DNA of 64,000 bases from Arcanobacterium sp. (GCA_022778805.1 JALFSN010000006.1:318364-382363); one strand, 5' to 3'; positions 52,802-61,137 are shown, counted from the stretch's first letter. Program-made: numbers and translations. Notes: a model not told the origin generated them from the letters alone.

Positions 52802-52826
52802 AAAAATAGTTTCTGATCTGGGCAAA
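52802..52826 (+). repeat. 25-bp dispersed repeat, copy 1
   Basis: AAAAATAGTTTCTGATC continuing to CTGGGCAAA. The same sequence with one mismatch occurs at 53305-53329. It lies just upstream of promoter motif copy 3. Confidence 0.7.
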
Positions 52827-52832
52827 TACGAC

Positions 52833-52864
52833 TGGATAGTGTGCACAGCGTATGGCTATATAGA
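52833..52864 (+). promoter_or_regulatory. Repeated promoter-like motif, copy 3
   Basis: TGGATA, 20 nt, then TATAGA (TGGATAGTGTGC ... TATGGCTATATAGA). Spacing is identical to copies 1 and 2. Confidence 0.55.
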
Positions 52865-52900
52865 CATAACAAAACAGCACAAACCGAAAGGATCCAAGCC

Positions 52901-53218
52901 ATGAACCTAGATCAAATCTTCCGCGAAGAAAACACTGCCCGCCTCGTAGCCCGCGGCAAGAAACTCGGCTACGACATCTACCGCATCGCGTATACCTTCG
53001 ACCGCATGGAAATCAGCATCGCCAACGACCGCACCTGGGACTACACCCCAGAGATCTACTTCGAACGTGGCACCGGCTGGGTTATCCAAACCACCGCCTA
53101 CGGCATGAAGAGCATTGAAGAAATCGAGAAGGTCACCGACGGCTACCAACGAGCCATCGCCATGGTGAAAGAACTGAATTCTTACAACAATGGCGACCTG
53201 GAAGAACTCAACGCCTAA
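52901..53218 (+). CDS. Small phage protein of unknown function
   Basis: A 105-residue protein from ATG 52901, with GAAAGGA upstream; the frame extends to 52841 but overlaps the promoter motif. MNLDQIFREENTARLVARGKKLGYDIYRIAYTFDRMEISIANDRTWDYTPEIYFERGTGWVIQTTAYGMKSIEEIEKVTDGYQRAIAMVKELNSY suggests an alpha/beta fold with a central sheet. No family is recognised. It is the last cargo gene before the terL block. Confidence 0.6.
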   Translation: MNLDQIFREENTARLVARGKKLGYDIYRIAYTFDRMEISIANDRTWDYTPEIYFERGTGWVIQTTAYGMKSIEEIEKVTDGYQRAIAMVKELNSYNNGDLEELNA

Positions 53219-53304
53219 CAAGTCCGAACAGCTTCAAGCTCGAATAGAAAGTGGAGTTTATGACAGTTATCAAACCGCTCGATTTTCAAGTGACGGTAGG
53301 CACT

Positions 53305-53329
53305 AAAAATAGTTTCCGATCTGGGCAAA
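53305..53329 (+). repeat. 25-bp dispersed repeat, copy 2
   Basis: AAAAATAGTTTCCGATC continuing to CTGGGCAAA; one mismatch against 52802-52826. Confidence 0.7.
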
Positions 53330-53477
53330 AACCGCCTTCAACACGAGATGAGCCAGTACCGAGCAACTATCCTCTTCCACGAACTGTAAATCCTCAAAGC
53401 CGAATTCACCGAGTTAGGCAATGACATCAAACCCCAAAGCAACCCGACAGATGCGGGGCGCTGTTCTATACACCCCG

Positions 53478-53512
53478 CACCCAGCACCCATCACTCTGGG
53501 TGTTTTTCTTTT
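53478..53512 (+). terminator. Rho-independent terminator directly before terL
   Basis: CACCCAG (53478-53484) and CTGGGTG (53496-53502) form a 7-bp stem with an 11-nt loop, followed by TTTTTCTTTT. Only 21 bp separate the T-tract from the terL start, and the terL RBS lies between. Confidence 0.88.
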
Positions 53513-53533
53513 ACAAATTGGAAGGAGCCAGCG

Positions 53534-55138
53534 TTGCGCAAACTTGAGACCTACGAGCCAACCAAATTTATGGCTCCCACCTCCCACTACGACAAGAAAC
53601 GCGCCGACTATGCCGTGGCCTTCATCCAGGCCCTCAAACACACTAAAGGCCGCTGGTCCGGCAAAAACTTCGAACTGATCGACTGGCAAGAACAAATCGT
53701 GCGAGACATCTTCGGCACGATCAAACCCGACGGCTACCGTCAATTCACTACCGCCTATGTCGAAATTCCCAAGAAACAAGGCAAAAGCGAACTGGCCGCT
53801 GCCATTGCCCTTCTGTTGACCTGTGGCGACGGTGAAGAGCGAGCCGAAGTCTACGGCTGTGCAGCCGACCGCCAGCAAGCATCCATCGTCTTCGAAGTCG
53901 CAGCAGACATGATCCGCATGTGTCCGCCACTGGCCAAGCGAGTCAAAATCCAGGCCTCACAAAAACGCATCATCTACACCCCGACCAACAGCTTCTACCA
54001 GGTTCTTTCCGCAGAGGCCTACTCCAAGCACGGCTTCAACATCTCCGGTGTGGTTTTTGATGAGCTGCACACCCAGCCGAACCGTGCGCTGGTGGATGTG
54101 ATGACCAAGGGTTCAGGTGATGCACGCACCCAGCCCTTGTATTTCTTCATCACCACCGCCGGCACCGACACCCACAGCATTTGCTACGAGTACCATCAAA
54201 AAGCCCTCGATTTGATCGCCGGCAAAAAGCACGACCCGACCTTCTACCCGGTCGTTTATGGTGCTGCCCCTGAGGATGACTGGACGGCAGAGGAAACCTG
54301 GCTGAAAGCAAACCCGTCGCTTGGGATCACGGTGCCGATTGCGAAAGTGCAGGAGGCTTGCAACTCGGCCAAGCAGAACCCGGCTGAGGAGAACGCTTTC
54401 AGGCAGCTACGGTTGAACCAATGGGTAAAGCAGTCTGTGCGGTGGATGCCGATGCACGTCTGGGAGCATAACAACCACCCAGTAGATCTCACCTCCCTTG
54501 AGGGGCGTGTTTGTTATGGCGGGCTTGACCTTGCCTCCACCACCGACATCACGGCTTTCGTGCTGGTTTTCCCACCCGAAGATGAGGATGACAAGTATGT
54601 GGTGGTGCCGTGGTTTTGGATCCCCGAAGACAACCTCAAACTTAGGGTCGCCCGCGACCACGTCCCCTACGACACCTGGGCAGCCCAAGGCCACCTCAAC
54701 ACGACCGAGGGCAATGTGGTGCACTACGCCGCTATCGAAGCCTTCATCGAAGAACTAGGTGCCCGGTTCGATATCCGCCAGATCGCCTACGACCGTTGGG
54801 GCGCTGTGCAAATGAGTCAGAACCTCGAAGCCTTGGGGTTTACGGTGGTGCCGTTTGGTCAGGGCTTCAAAGACATGAGCCCGCCATCCAAAGAGTTCAT
54901 GAAGCTCGCCCTGGAAGGAAAGCTCGCCCACGGTGGTCACCCGGTCCTCAGTTGGATGGTGGACAACATTCATATCCGGCAGGATCCGGCTGGCAACATC
55001 AAGCCCGACAAGCAGAAAAGCACGGAGAAGATTGACGGCGTGGTCGCCACCATCATGGCCTTAGATCGCGCCATCCGCTGCGGCAACGTTTCGACGAGTA
55101 CCTCGGTGTATGACGAGCGCGGGCTATTGGTCTTGTAA
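53534..55138 (+). CDS. terL: Phage terminase large subunit
   Basis: A 534-residue ATPase-nuclease that drives DNA into the prohead. The start is TTG 53534 with GGAAGGAG upstream. The ATPase domain has Walker A VEIPKKQGKSELAAAIALLL and Walker B ISGVVFDELHTQPN. The RNase-H-like nuclease shows YGGLDLASTTDITAFVLVF and IAYDRWGAVQMSQNLEALGF, and it ends with IDGVVATIMALDRAI. The family is the HK97-type Terminase_1. It is separated from terS by the 6.3-kb cargo block. Confidence 0.95.
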   Translation: MRKLETYEPTKFMAPTSHYDKKRADYAVAFIQALKHTKGRWSGKNFELIDWQEQIVRDIFGTIKPDGYRQFTTAYVEIPKKQGKSELAAAIALLLTCGDGEERAEVYGCAADRQQASIVFEVAADMIRMCPPLAKRVKIQASQKRIIYTPTNSFYQVLSAEAYSKHGFNISGVVFDELHTQPNRALVDVMTKGSGDARTQPLYFFITTAGTDTHSICYEYHQKALDLIAGKKHDPTFYPVVYGAAPEDDWTAEETWLKANPSLGITVPIAKVQEACNSAKQNPAEENAFRQLRLNQWVKQSVRWMPMHVWEHNNHPVDLTSLEGRVCYGGLDLASTTDITAFVLVFPPEDEDDKYVVVPWFWIPEDNLKLRVARDHVPYDTWAAQGHLNTTEGNVVHYAAIEAFIEELGARFDIRQIAYDRWGAVQMSQNLEALGFTVVPFGQGFKDMSPPSKEFMKLALEGKLAHGGHPVLSWMVDNIHIRQDPAGNIKPDKQKSTEKIDGVVATIMALDRAIRCGNVSTSTSVYDERGLLVL

Positions 55139-55184
55139 ATCTTCGTTTGAGACAATAGGAAAAGCCAAAATTCCTAGGAGAACA

Positions 55185-55718
55185 ATGGATTTACCACTTA
55201 CGACGCAACGGCTAAAACTGCGTGCCCACACTCCAGAAGATGTGATTGCCCTACAGAGGTTCTACTCTCAACCTGAAGTGGCGCGGTTCCTGCTTGATGA
55301 ACCCTGGAGCCAAGAGGATGCCACTGCGAAAGTCGAAGAAAGACTGCCCAAAACTGACCTAAACGGACCAACTAACTCATTGGCTCTTGTTATTGAGGTT
55401 GAAGGTCAGGCCATTGGTGATGTTGCACTGTGGTTTACAGACGTTGAAAACCGGGTTGCTGAAATCGGCTGGGTTCTCGACCCCGCTTACGGCGGCAAGG
55501 GGTATGCAACGGAAGCCGTCAAAACAGTACTGGATCTCGCCTTTGACCGCTACAGCTGCCGCAGAGTTGTGGCCCAAATGGATGCTCGCAACAACGCGTC
55601 AGCCAAACTTGCTGAGCGCCTAGGCATGGTTAAGGAAGCCCATCACCGTCAGGATTGGTTCTCCAAGGGTGAGTGGACAGACACCCTCATTTACGCGATG
55701 CTCACCTCAGACCGGTAA
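55185..55718 (+). CDS. GNAT family N-acetyltransferase
   Basis: A 177-residue RimJ/RimL-type acetyltransferase: LPLTTQRLKLRAHTPEDVIALQRFYSQPEVARFL at the start, the acetyl-CoA loop WVLDPAYGGKGYATEAVKTVLDLAF, and the RRVVAQMDARNNASAKLAERLGMVKEAHHRQDWFSKGEWTDTLIYAML end. It sits between terL and portal, where packaging genes normally adjoin, so it is a moron-type cargo gene. The ATG at 55185 has TAGGAG before it. The substrate is unknown; a self-protein, antibiotic or host protein could be acetylated. Confidence 0.9.
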   Translation: MDLPLTTQRLKLRAHTPEDVIALQRFYSQPEVARFLLDEPWSQEDATAKVEERLPKTDLNGPTNSLALVIEVEGQAIGDVALWFTDVENRVAEIGWVLDPAYGGKGYATEAVKTVLDLAFDRYSCRRVVAQMDARNNASAKLAERLGMVKEAHHRQDWFSKGEWTDTLIYAMLTSDR

Positions 55719-55737
55719 CTACTGAAGCACCATCCTT

Positions 55738-55774
55738 CGAAAGCACTTCTTGCTCAAGCGAGAGGTGCTTTTCT
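55738..55774 (+). terminator. Terminator directly before the portal gene
   Basis: AAGCACTTCTTGC and GCGAGAGGTGCTT form a stem with two mismatches around a 4-nt loop, followed by TTCTCATTTCTT. The portal RBS and ATG start 14-24 bp later. Confidence 0.75.
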
Positions 55775-55797
55775 CATTTCTTGAAAGGAGAACCCTG

Positions 55798-57060
55798 ATG
55801 GGATTCTTTGACTGGCTCAGGCCACGCCCAGCCGAAAACACGGCCTTCACCACGGGGCATTCTTTCTTCTTCGGCAACACCACCAGCGGCAAACCCGTCA
55901 ACGAACGAACCGCCATGCAAATGACCGCCGTCTACTCCTGCGTGCGCATCCTCGCTGAAGCCATCGCGGGACTGCCATTGCACGTCTACGAAACCCGAGA
56001 AGATGGTGGCAAAGAGAAAGCACTGACGCACCCGCTTTACCGTTTGTTGCATGATGAGCCGAACCCGGAGATGACCAGCTTTGTCTTCCGTGAAACCCTC
56101 ATGACCCACCTGCTTTTGTGGGGTAACGCTTATGCGCAGGTGATCCGCAACGGCAAGGGCGAAGTCCTCGCCCTCTACCCACTAATGCCAAACCGCATCA
56201 AAGCCGGGCGGGATAAGAGCGGCGCAATCTACTACGACTACCAAACCACCAGCAATGACCCTGGCAACCCCAGCGGCATCGTCACCCTCAGCGCCGCCGA
56301 TGTGCTTCACATTCCGGGGCTGGGCTTTGACGGACTGGTTGGTTACTCGCCGATTGCGATGGCGAAAAACGCTATCGGTCTAGCCCAAGCTACTGAAGAA
56401 TACGGAGCTTCGTTTTTTGCTAATGGGGCTGCTCCTGGTGGTGTGCTCGAGCACCCAGGCACAATCAAAGACCCATCACGGGTGCGGGAGTCCTGGCAGA
56501 AAACCTTCGGTGGAGCAAGGAACGGCAACAAGGTCGCTGTGCTCGAAGAAGGCATGAAGTACACGCCGATCGCAGTGTCGCCGGAGCAGGCGCAGTTTTT
56601 GGAGACGCGGAAGTTTCAGCTCAACGAAATAGCCCGCATCTTCCGTATACCACCGCACATGATCGGCGACCTCGAAAAATCGAGCTTCTCCAACATCGAG
56701 CAGCAGTCCCTGGAGTTCGTGAAATACACCCTGGATCCCTGGGTGATCCGCTGGGAACAAGCAATCACCAAAACCCTGCTCACTGCCCGCGAGAAGCCGC
56801 AGGTGTTTGTGAAGTTCAACCTCGAAGGACTCCTGCGAGGCGACTACGTGTCTCGCATGAACGGGTACGCGGTCGCTAGGCAGAACGGGTGGATGAGCGC
56901 CAACGACATCCGCGAACTTGAAAACCTCGACCGCATCGAACCAGAACGCGGCGGGGATGAGTATCTGGTGAACGGCAACATGCTGCCACTGAACCTGGCT
57001 GGCGCTTACGCCACCCACGCTGACCAACACACTACTGACCCGCCTAGGGAGGAACATTGA
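55798..57060 (+). CDS. Phage portal protein (HK97 type)
   Basis: A 420-residue portal subunit, the ring through which DNA enters the capsid. It starts at ATG 55798 (MGFFDWLRPRP), preceded by GAAAGGAG. MTAVYSCVRILAEAIAGLPLHVYE, LYRLLHDEPNPEMTSFVFRETLMTHLLLWGNAYAQVIRNGKGEVLALYPLMPNRI, FGGARNGNKVAVLEEGMKYTPIAVSPEQAQFLETRKFQLNEIARIFRIPPHMIGDLEKSSFSNIEQQSLEFVKYTLDPW are typical HK97 portal segments. The stop overlaps the protease start (TTGA). Confidence 0.95.
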   Translation: MGFFDWLRPRPAENTAFTTGHSFFFGNTTSGKPVNERTAMQMTAVYSCVRILAEAIAGLPLHVYETREDGGKEKALTHPLYRLLHDEPNPEMTSFVFRETLMTHLLLWGNAYAQVIRNGKGEVLALYPLMPNRIKAGRDKSGAIYYDYQTTSNDPGNPSGIVTLSAADVLHIPGLGFDGLVGYSPIAMAKNAIGLAQATEEYGASFFANGAAPGGVLEHPGTIKDPSRVRESWQKTFGGARNGNKVAVLEEGMKYTPIAVSPEQAQFLETRKFQLNEIARIFRIPPHMIGDLEKSSFSNIEQQSLEFVKYTLDPWVIRWEQAITKTLLTAREKPQVFVKFNLEGLLRGDYVSRMNGYAVARQNGWMSANDIRELENLDRIEPERGGDEYLVNGNMLPLNLAGAYATHADQHTTDPPREEH

Positions 57061-57800
57061 GTCGAAGATTTTGGAACTGGACAAACCCCGACCCGGACGC
57101 AGAACAAGGCGTTCGGGTTTTGCATATTCACGGCCCCATTGCTGAGGAGTCTTGGTTTGACGACGAAACCACACCAGCACTCTTCGCCAGCGAGCTCGAA
57201 GCCGGCACTGGTGATGTGACGGTGTGGATTAACAGCCCTGGCGGTGACTGCATTGCCGCGGCGCAAATCTACAACATGCTCATGGAATACACCGGGCACG
57301 TCACCGTCATCATCGACGGCCTAGCCGCCAGTGCAGCGTCCGTGATCGCGATGGCTGCATCGACGGTGAAAATGACGCCGGTGTCCATGATGATGATCCA
57401 CAACCCAGCAACCCTCGCCATCGGCGACAAGGCTGAGCTGGGTAAAGCCATCGAGATGCTCGATGCGGTCAAGGAATCCATCATCAACGCCTACGAGCTC
57501 AAGACCGGGATGCAGCGAGCCAAGCTCGCCCGGCTCATGGATGCAGAAACCTGGATGGACGCCAGGGCTGCTATCGACATGGGTTTTGCCGACGAACTCC
57601 ACCACCCAACAGGAGCAGAGGAAGCCACCCCAGCAACTGAGGCGTTGGTGTTTAACCGCCTCACAGCCGAGCTTGCTCTGGTTAACAAACTCGCAGGTAC
57701 CCCACCAACCAAACCAACATCAGCAGCACAGCCTGCCGGTCGCTCTATCGCTGAGGCTCTCTCAGCGCTGGAGAACCTGAAAACCCGTATTCGCCTCTAA
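57057..57800 (+). CDS. Phage head maturation protease, ClpP-like
   Basis: A 247-residue S14-type serine protease that processes the capsid protein. The start is TTG 57057, overlapping the portal stop. WINSPGGDCIAAAQIYNMLMEYTGHVTVIIDGLAASAASVIAMAASTVKMTPVSMMMIHNPATLAIGD shows the nucleophile Ser in GLAAS and the catalytic His in MMIHNP. EMLDAVKESIINAYELKTGM and LARLMDAETWMDARAAIDMGFAD follow. The C-terminal 45 residues form a linker and helix. It replaces the S78/U35 protease of HK97 itself. Confidence 0.94.
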   Translation: MSRRFWNWTNPDPDAEQGVRVLHIHGPIAEESWFDDETTPALFASELEAGTGDVTVWINSPGGDCIAAAQIYNMLMEYTGHVTVIIDGLAASAASVIAMAASTVKMTPVSMMMIHNPATLAIGDKAELGKAIEMLDAVKESIINAYELKTGMQRAKLARLMDAETWMDARAAIDMGFADELHHPTGAEEATPATEALVFNRLTAELALVNKLAGTPPTKPTSAAQPAGRSIAEALSALENLKTRIRL

Positions 57801-57819
57801 CAAATAGGAGAACCAACTC

Positions 57820-59034
57820 ATGACCACCACCAACACCCACGACCTGATCCAGCGCCGCGCCAAGGCATGGCACGAAGCCAAAGACTTCCTGGACAACCGC
57901 CGCGAAGACGGCGTGCTCTCTACTGAGGATGAGCAGATCTACCAGCGCATGGAAGAAGACATCCAAAAGCTCACCAACGAAATCGAACGCAGTGAGCGAG
58001 CAGAACGCATAGATCGCGAAATGGCCCGCGCCACCGCACAGCCACTGACCGCCATGCCGGGCATGACCCCAACCGATGCCATGGACGAAGGCAAAGGCCG
58101 CGGCACCGCACACTACAAGCAGTCCTTTTGGAACATGATGCGACTGCAGGGCGACCCAGTAGCTCTCCGCAATGCCCTGAGTGAGGGTGTTGATTCTGAC
58201 GGCGGCTACCTGGTGCCTGACGAGTTCGAACAGACCCTGATCACCGCCCTGGCCGATGAATCAACGATTCGTGGCCTTGCTACCGTCATTCAGACCACCA
58301 GCGGAGATCGCAAGATTCCAGTCGTTGCATCGACCGGTGCGGCTTCGTGGATTGGTGAAGGTAAGAACTTCACCGAAGGAAACGACACTTTTGATCAGAA
58401 AGCCCTCAACGCGCATAAGCTTGGTGCTTTCATCAAGATCAGCGACGAGTTGATCAACGATTCGGCTTTCAACCTTGAGGCGTATTTGGCTGCTGATTTT
58501 GCTCGCCGCATCAACGCCACCGAAGAAGAAGCCTTCGTCAACGGCACCGGCCAAGGCCAGCCAACTGGCATCTTCCACCCAACCGAAGGTGGCACCAGCG
58601 CTAACACCACTGCCAAGGCAGCCGAGATCACCGCTGATGAGCTAATCGACCTGCACTACGCTCTGCGTGCTCCGTATCGGAAGAACGCGACCTGGCTGAT
58701 GAATGACACCACCGTCAAGCAGGTACGAAAGCTCAAGGACTCAACCGGCCAGTACCTGTGGCAGCCAGCTTTGACCGTCGGCACCCCAGACACCATCCTC
58801 GGCCGACCAGTAGCAACTTCTGTGTTTGCTCCTGAGATCAAGGCGGGTGCTCGCACCGTGGCCTTCGGTGACTTCTCCTACTACTGGATTGCGGATCGTC
58901 AGGGTCGTGCCTTTAAGCGTCTGAACGAAATGTTCGCGCTCTCTGGTCAGGTTGGTTTCCTTGCCAGCCAGCGCGTGGACGGCCGTCTGATGCTGCCTGA
59001 AGCAGTCCAGGTGCTCACCCAAAAAGCCAGCTAA
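57820..59034 (+). CDS. Major capsid protein (HK97 fold)
   Basis: A 404-residue capsid subunit. The N-terminal 100 residues (TNTHDLIQRRAKAWHEAKDFLDNRREDG ... IERSERAERIDREMARATAQPL) are a coiled delta domain that scaffolds assembly and is removed by the protease. From about residue 125 (LSEGVDSDGGYLVPDEFEQTLITALADESTIRGLATVIQTTSGDRKIPVVASTGAASWIGEGKNFTEGNDTFDQ) the HK97 fold begins, with KISDELINDSAFNLEAYLAADFARRINATEEEAFVNGTGQGQPTGIF. It ends RVDGRLMLPEAVQVLTQKAS. It is the most abundant virion component, 19 nt after the protease gene. Confidence 0.96.
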   Translation: MTTTNTHDLIQRRAKAWHEAKDFLDNRREDGVLSTEDEQIYQRMEEDIQKLTNEIERSERAERIDREMARATAQPLTAMPGMTPTDAMDEGKGRGTAHYKQSFWNMMRLQGDPVALRNALSEGVDSDGGYLVPDEFEQTLITALADESTIRGLATVIQTTSGDRKIPVVASTGAASWIGEGKNFTEGNDTFDQKALNAHKLGAFIKISDELINDSAFNLEAYLAADFARRINATEEEAFVNGTGQGQPTGIFHPTEGGTSANTTAKAAEITADELIDLHYALRAPYRKNATWLMNDTTVKQVRKLKDSTGQYLWQPALTVGTPDTILGRPVATSVFAPEIKAGARTVAFGDFSYYWIADRQGRAFKRLNEMFALSGQVGFLASQRVDGRLMLPEAVQVLTQKAS

Positions 59035-59070
59035 CCACTAGCCCCTGAATGAATGAGAGGAGGTGGCAGC

Positions 59071-59385
59071 ATGACCACCAGTTTGCTTGACCGCGTAAAA
59101 CACAACTTAATCCTTACCCACAGTGAGGATGACGAGCTGATTGCGCACATGGTGGCTGCTGCCACCTCCTACGCCGCGTCCTACCAGCACCTACCTGACG
59201 GGCACTACACCCAGCATCCGATGAGCGGTGCGACCCAGCAGGCCGTCATCATGCTCGCCAGCCATTTCTACGAGTCACGGGATGGCTCAACCGCTGGCTT
59301 CTGGAACGACAAGACCCAGGCCGCATCTTCGGTGTGGGATGCGGTGAACCGGCTGTTGGTGATGGACCGCGAATGGAAAATCTAG
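59071..59385 (+). CDS. Head-tail connector protein (gp6-like)
   Basis: A 104-residue helical connector from ATG 59071, with AGAGGAGG 6 nt upstream. MTTSLLDRVKHNLILTHSEDDELIAHMVAAATSYAASYQHLPDG ... QQAVIMLASHFYESRDGSTAGFWNDKTQAASSVWDAVNRLLVMDREW matches the phage gp6-like head-tail connector that forms a ring under the portal. It is the first gene of the connector-tail set. Confidence 0.87.
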   Translation: MTTSLLDRVKHNLILTHSEDDELIAHMVAAATSYAASYQHLPDGHYTQHPMSGATQQAVIMLASHFYESRDGSTAGFWNDKTQAASSVWDAVNRLLVMDREWKI

Positions 59386-59400
59386 AAGGGAGCATCGCTG

Positions 59401-59742
59401 ATGTCTTTCGGGCTGATGCGCCACACCATCAAGATTTACGCTCCGGGTCACGCAACAGATACTGCTGGCTTCCACACAGATACGCCAATCCTCAAAGCTA
59501 CGGTTCGGGCTGCGGTTGAGCACCGCCACGCAACCAGTGCCTGGGTGAACCGCGCCTCCTTTTATAAGGCCACCGCCATGTTTCGCTTCCGCCTGCACCC
59601 TGAGTGGAGGGTGGATGAGCGCGACCTCATCAAACACGATGGCCGCACCTATTTCATCGACTCCGTTGAAATCATCGGAAACAGATATGTGGAGGTGCTG
59701 GCTCACCACACCACCCCTGAAGGAGAAGGTCGGGATGGCTAG
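59401..59742 (+). CDS. Phage head-tail adaptor protein
   Basis: A 113-residue beta-rich protein: MSFGLMRHTIKIYAPGHATDTAGFHTDTPILKATVRAAVEHRHATSAWVNRASFYKATAMFRFRLHPEWRVDERDLIKHDGRTYFIDSVEIIGNRYVEVLAHHTTPEGEG. This is the SPP1 gp16-type stopper/adaptor pattern (start RHxIxIY, then VDxRDLI, YxIDSVEIIG..YxEVLA). It closes the head after DNA packaging. The ATG at 59401 has AGAAGGGAG upstream; its 3' end overlaps the next gene by 8 bp. Confidence 0.87.
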   Translation: MSFGLMRHTIKIYAPGHATDTAGFHTDTPILKATVRAAVEHRHATSAWVNRASFYKATAMFRFRLHPEWRVDERDLIKHDGRTYFIDSVEIIGNRYVEVLAHHTTPEGEGRDG

Positions 59743-60169
59743 AGCTGAAATCAAAATTCCCACCAAGTTCATCGACGCCCTGGAAGCAGCATCCACGCAG
59801 ATCGATTCCATTGCAGGTGATGCTCTAAAAGCCGGAGCCGCAGTAGTGGAACCAAGGATGCGCACCAACCTCACCGGCGCGATTGGTAAAACCATCCGCC
59901 CCAGCGAATCCACCGGCCAGCTCCTTGCAGCCCTTGGCACAACCCCAGTCGGTGCAACCAGCCGGGGCACATTGAATGTGAAGGTGGGGTTTGCTGAAAA
60001 CCGCCGCGATGGCATCTCACACGCCAAGATCGCCACCGTTCTCGAATACGGCTCCTCCCATCAAGCAGCCAGGCCGTTTCTTGCACCCACCAGAGCCCAA
60101 ACCCGAAGTAGCGCGGTGGCCGCGATGAAAGAAACCCTCACCACGAAGCTGGAAGGACTAGCCAAGTGA
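59735..60169 (+). CDS. HK97 gp10-like tail completion protein
   Basis: A 144-residue protein from ATG 59735, within the end of the adaptor gene. MARAEIKIPTKFIDALEAASTQIDSIAGDALKAGAAVVEPRMRTNLTGAIGK ... GFAENRRDGISHAKIATVLEYGSSHQAARPFLAPTRAQTRSSAVAAMKETLTTKLEGLAK follows the HK97 gp10 family (helix, strand, Y/F-G-S-S...RPFL). It joins head completion to tail assembly. The following gene's GTG start overlaps its stop (GTGA). Confidence 0.87.
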   Translation: MARAEIKIPTKFIDALEAASTQIDSIAGDALKAGAAVVEPRMRTNLTGAIGKTIRPSESTGQLLAALGTTPVGATSRGTLNVKVGFAENRRDGISHAKIATVLEYGSSHQAARPFLAPTRAQTRSSAVAAMKETLTTKLEGLAK

Positions 60170-60510
60170 CAAAACCACTTCTCGAACTACTGACCGGCCT
60201 GTGCAAGAAACTCAACCTGCCCAGCGCTACCGGCACCTTCAATAAAGCCCCCGCACCTGAAACGTTCGTGGTGTTCACCCCGAATGCTGACGTGTTTGAC
60301 CTATACGCGGCCAACCAGCCCGGAGTCGACATCGAACATGTTCGGCTCTCGCTTTTTACCCGTGGCAATTACCTTCACCTGCGGGATCTGCTCTGTCACG
60401 GACTCTTACAAGCAGGCATCACCGTTGAAGCCAGAACCTATGTCGGGTTCGAAGCCGATACCGGCTACCACCATTACGCAATCGACTGCGTCACCTACCG
60501 CGCCGTCTAG
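60166..60510 (+). CDS. Tail terminator/completion protein
   Basis: A 114-residue protein from GTG 60166: LLELLTGLCKKLNLPSATGTFNKAPAPETFVVFTPNADVFDLYAANQPGVDIEHVRLSLFTRGNYLHLRDLLCHGLLQAGITVEARTYVGFEADTGYHHYAIDCVTYRAV. Size, fold pattern (beta strands with one long helix) and position between gp10 and the tail tube protein are those of DUF3168/gpU-type tail terminators. The family assignment is by position and pattern. Confidence 0.75.
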   Translation: MTKPLLELLTGLCKKLNLPSATGTFNKAPAPETFVVFTPNADVFDLYAANQPGVDIEHVRLSLFTRGNYLHLRDLLCHGLLQAGITVEARTYVGFEADTGYHHYAIDCVTYRAV

Positions 60511-60525
60511 AAAGGACAAACCACC

Positions 60526-61137
60526 ATGGCAACTATTGGTCTCGACAAGCTCTACTACGCCACCATCACCGAAAACGAAAAGGGCGAAGAAACCTACGCC
60601 ACCCCCGAACCCCTAGCTAAGGCCATCAGTGCCGAACTCTCGGTCGAAGTTGCCGAAGCAATCTTGTATGCCGATGACGGACCGAGTGAAGTCGTCAAAG
60701 AATTCAAGTCAGGAACCCTCACCCTCGGGGTGGATGATATCGGGCCGAGCGTAGCAGCAGCCTTGACCGGTGCCCGAGTGGATGCCAACGGGGTACTTAT
60801 TTCGGCCTCTGAAGACGGCGGTCAGCCAGTGGCGATTGGCTTCCGCGCCGCTAAGGCTAACGGCAAGTACAAGTATTTCTGGCTCTACAAGGTCAAGTTC
60901 GCCCTGCCTACCTCCAGCCTGGCAACCAAGGGCGACTCGATTACGTTCCAAACCCCAAGTATTGAAGGCACCATCATGCGCCGCAACAAGCCAGATACCA
61001 CCGGCAAACACCCTTGGAAGGCAGAAGTCACCGAGGGCGATACCGGTGTGGCCGCCAAGACCATTACTGACTGGTACACCAAGGTCTACGAGCCTGGCGC
61101 TGACGCGTCTACTGCTGTAAGTGGAGGTTCTCGATAA
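60526..61137 (+). CDS. Major tail protein (tail tube)
   Basis: A 203-residue tail-tube subunit. MATIGLDKLYYATITENEKGEETYATPEPLAKAISAELSVEVAEAILYADDGPSEVVKEFKSGTLTLGVDDIGPSVAAALTGARVDANGVLISASEDGGQPVAIGFRAAKANGKYKYFWLYKVKFALPTSSLATKGDSITFQTPSIEGTIMRRNKP is the typical siphophage major tail pattern (TIGLDKLYYA..., YKVKFALP). It forms the tube of a flexible non-contractile tail. The RBS AAAGGA precedes the ATG; the stop overlaps the chaperone start (TAATG). Confidence 0.92.
   Translation: MATIGLDKLYYATITENEKGEETYATPEPLAKAISAELSVEVAEAILYADDGPSEVVKEFKSGTLTLGVDDIGPSVAAALTGARVDANGVLISASEDGGQPVAIGFRAAKANGKYKYFWLYKVKFALPTSSLATKGDSITFQTPSIEGTIMRRNKPDTTGKHPWKAEVTEGDTGVAAKTITDWYTKVYEPGADASTAVSGGSR

Larger units (their letters stand above)
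53219..53533. other. Gap before terL with repeat copy 2
   Basis: 315 bp. It contains the second copy of the 25-bp repeat (53305-53329), a GCGGGG/CCCCGC stem (53457-53477) and the terminator listed below. No gene is supported. The repeat here is not followed by the TGGATA promoter motif. Confidence 0.55.
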
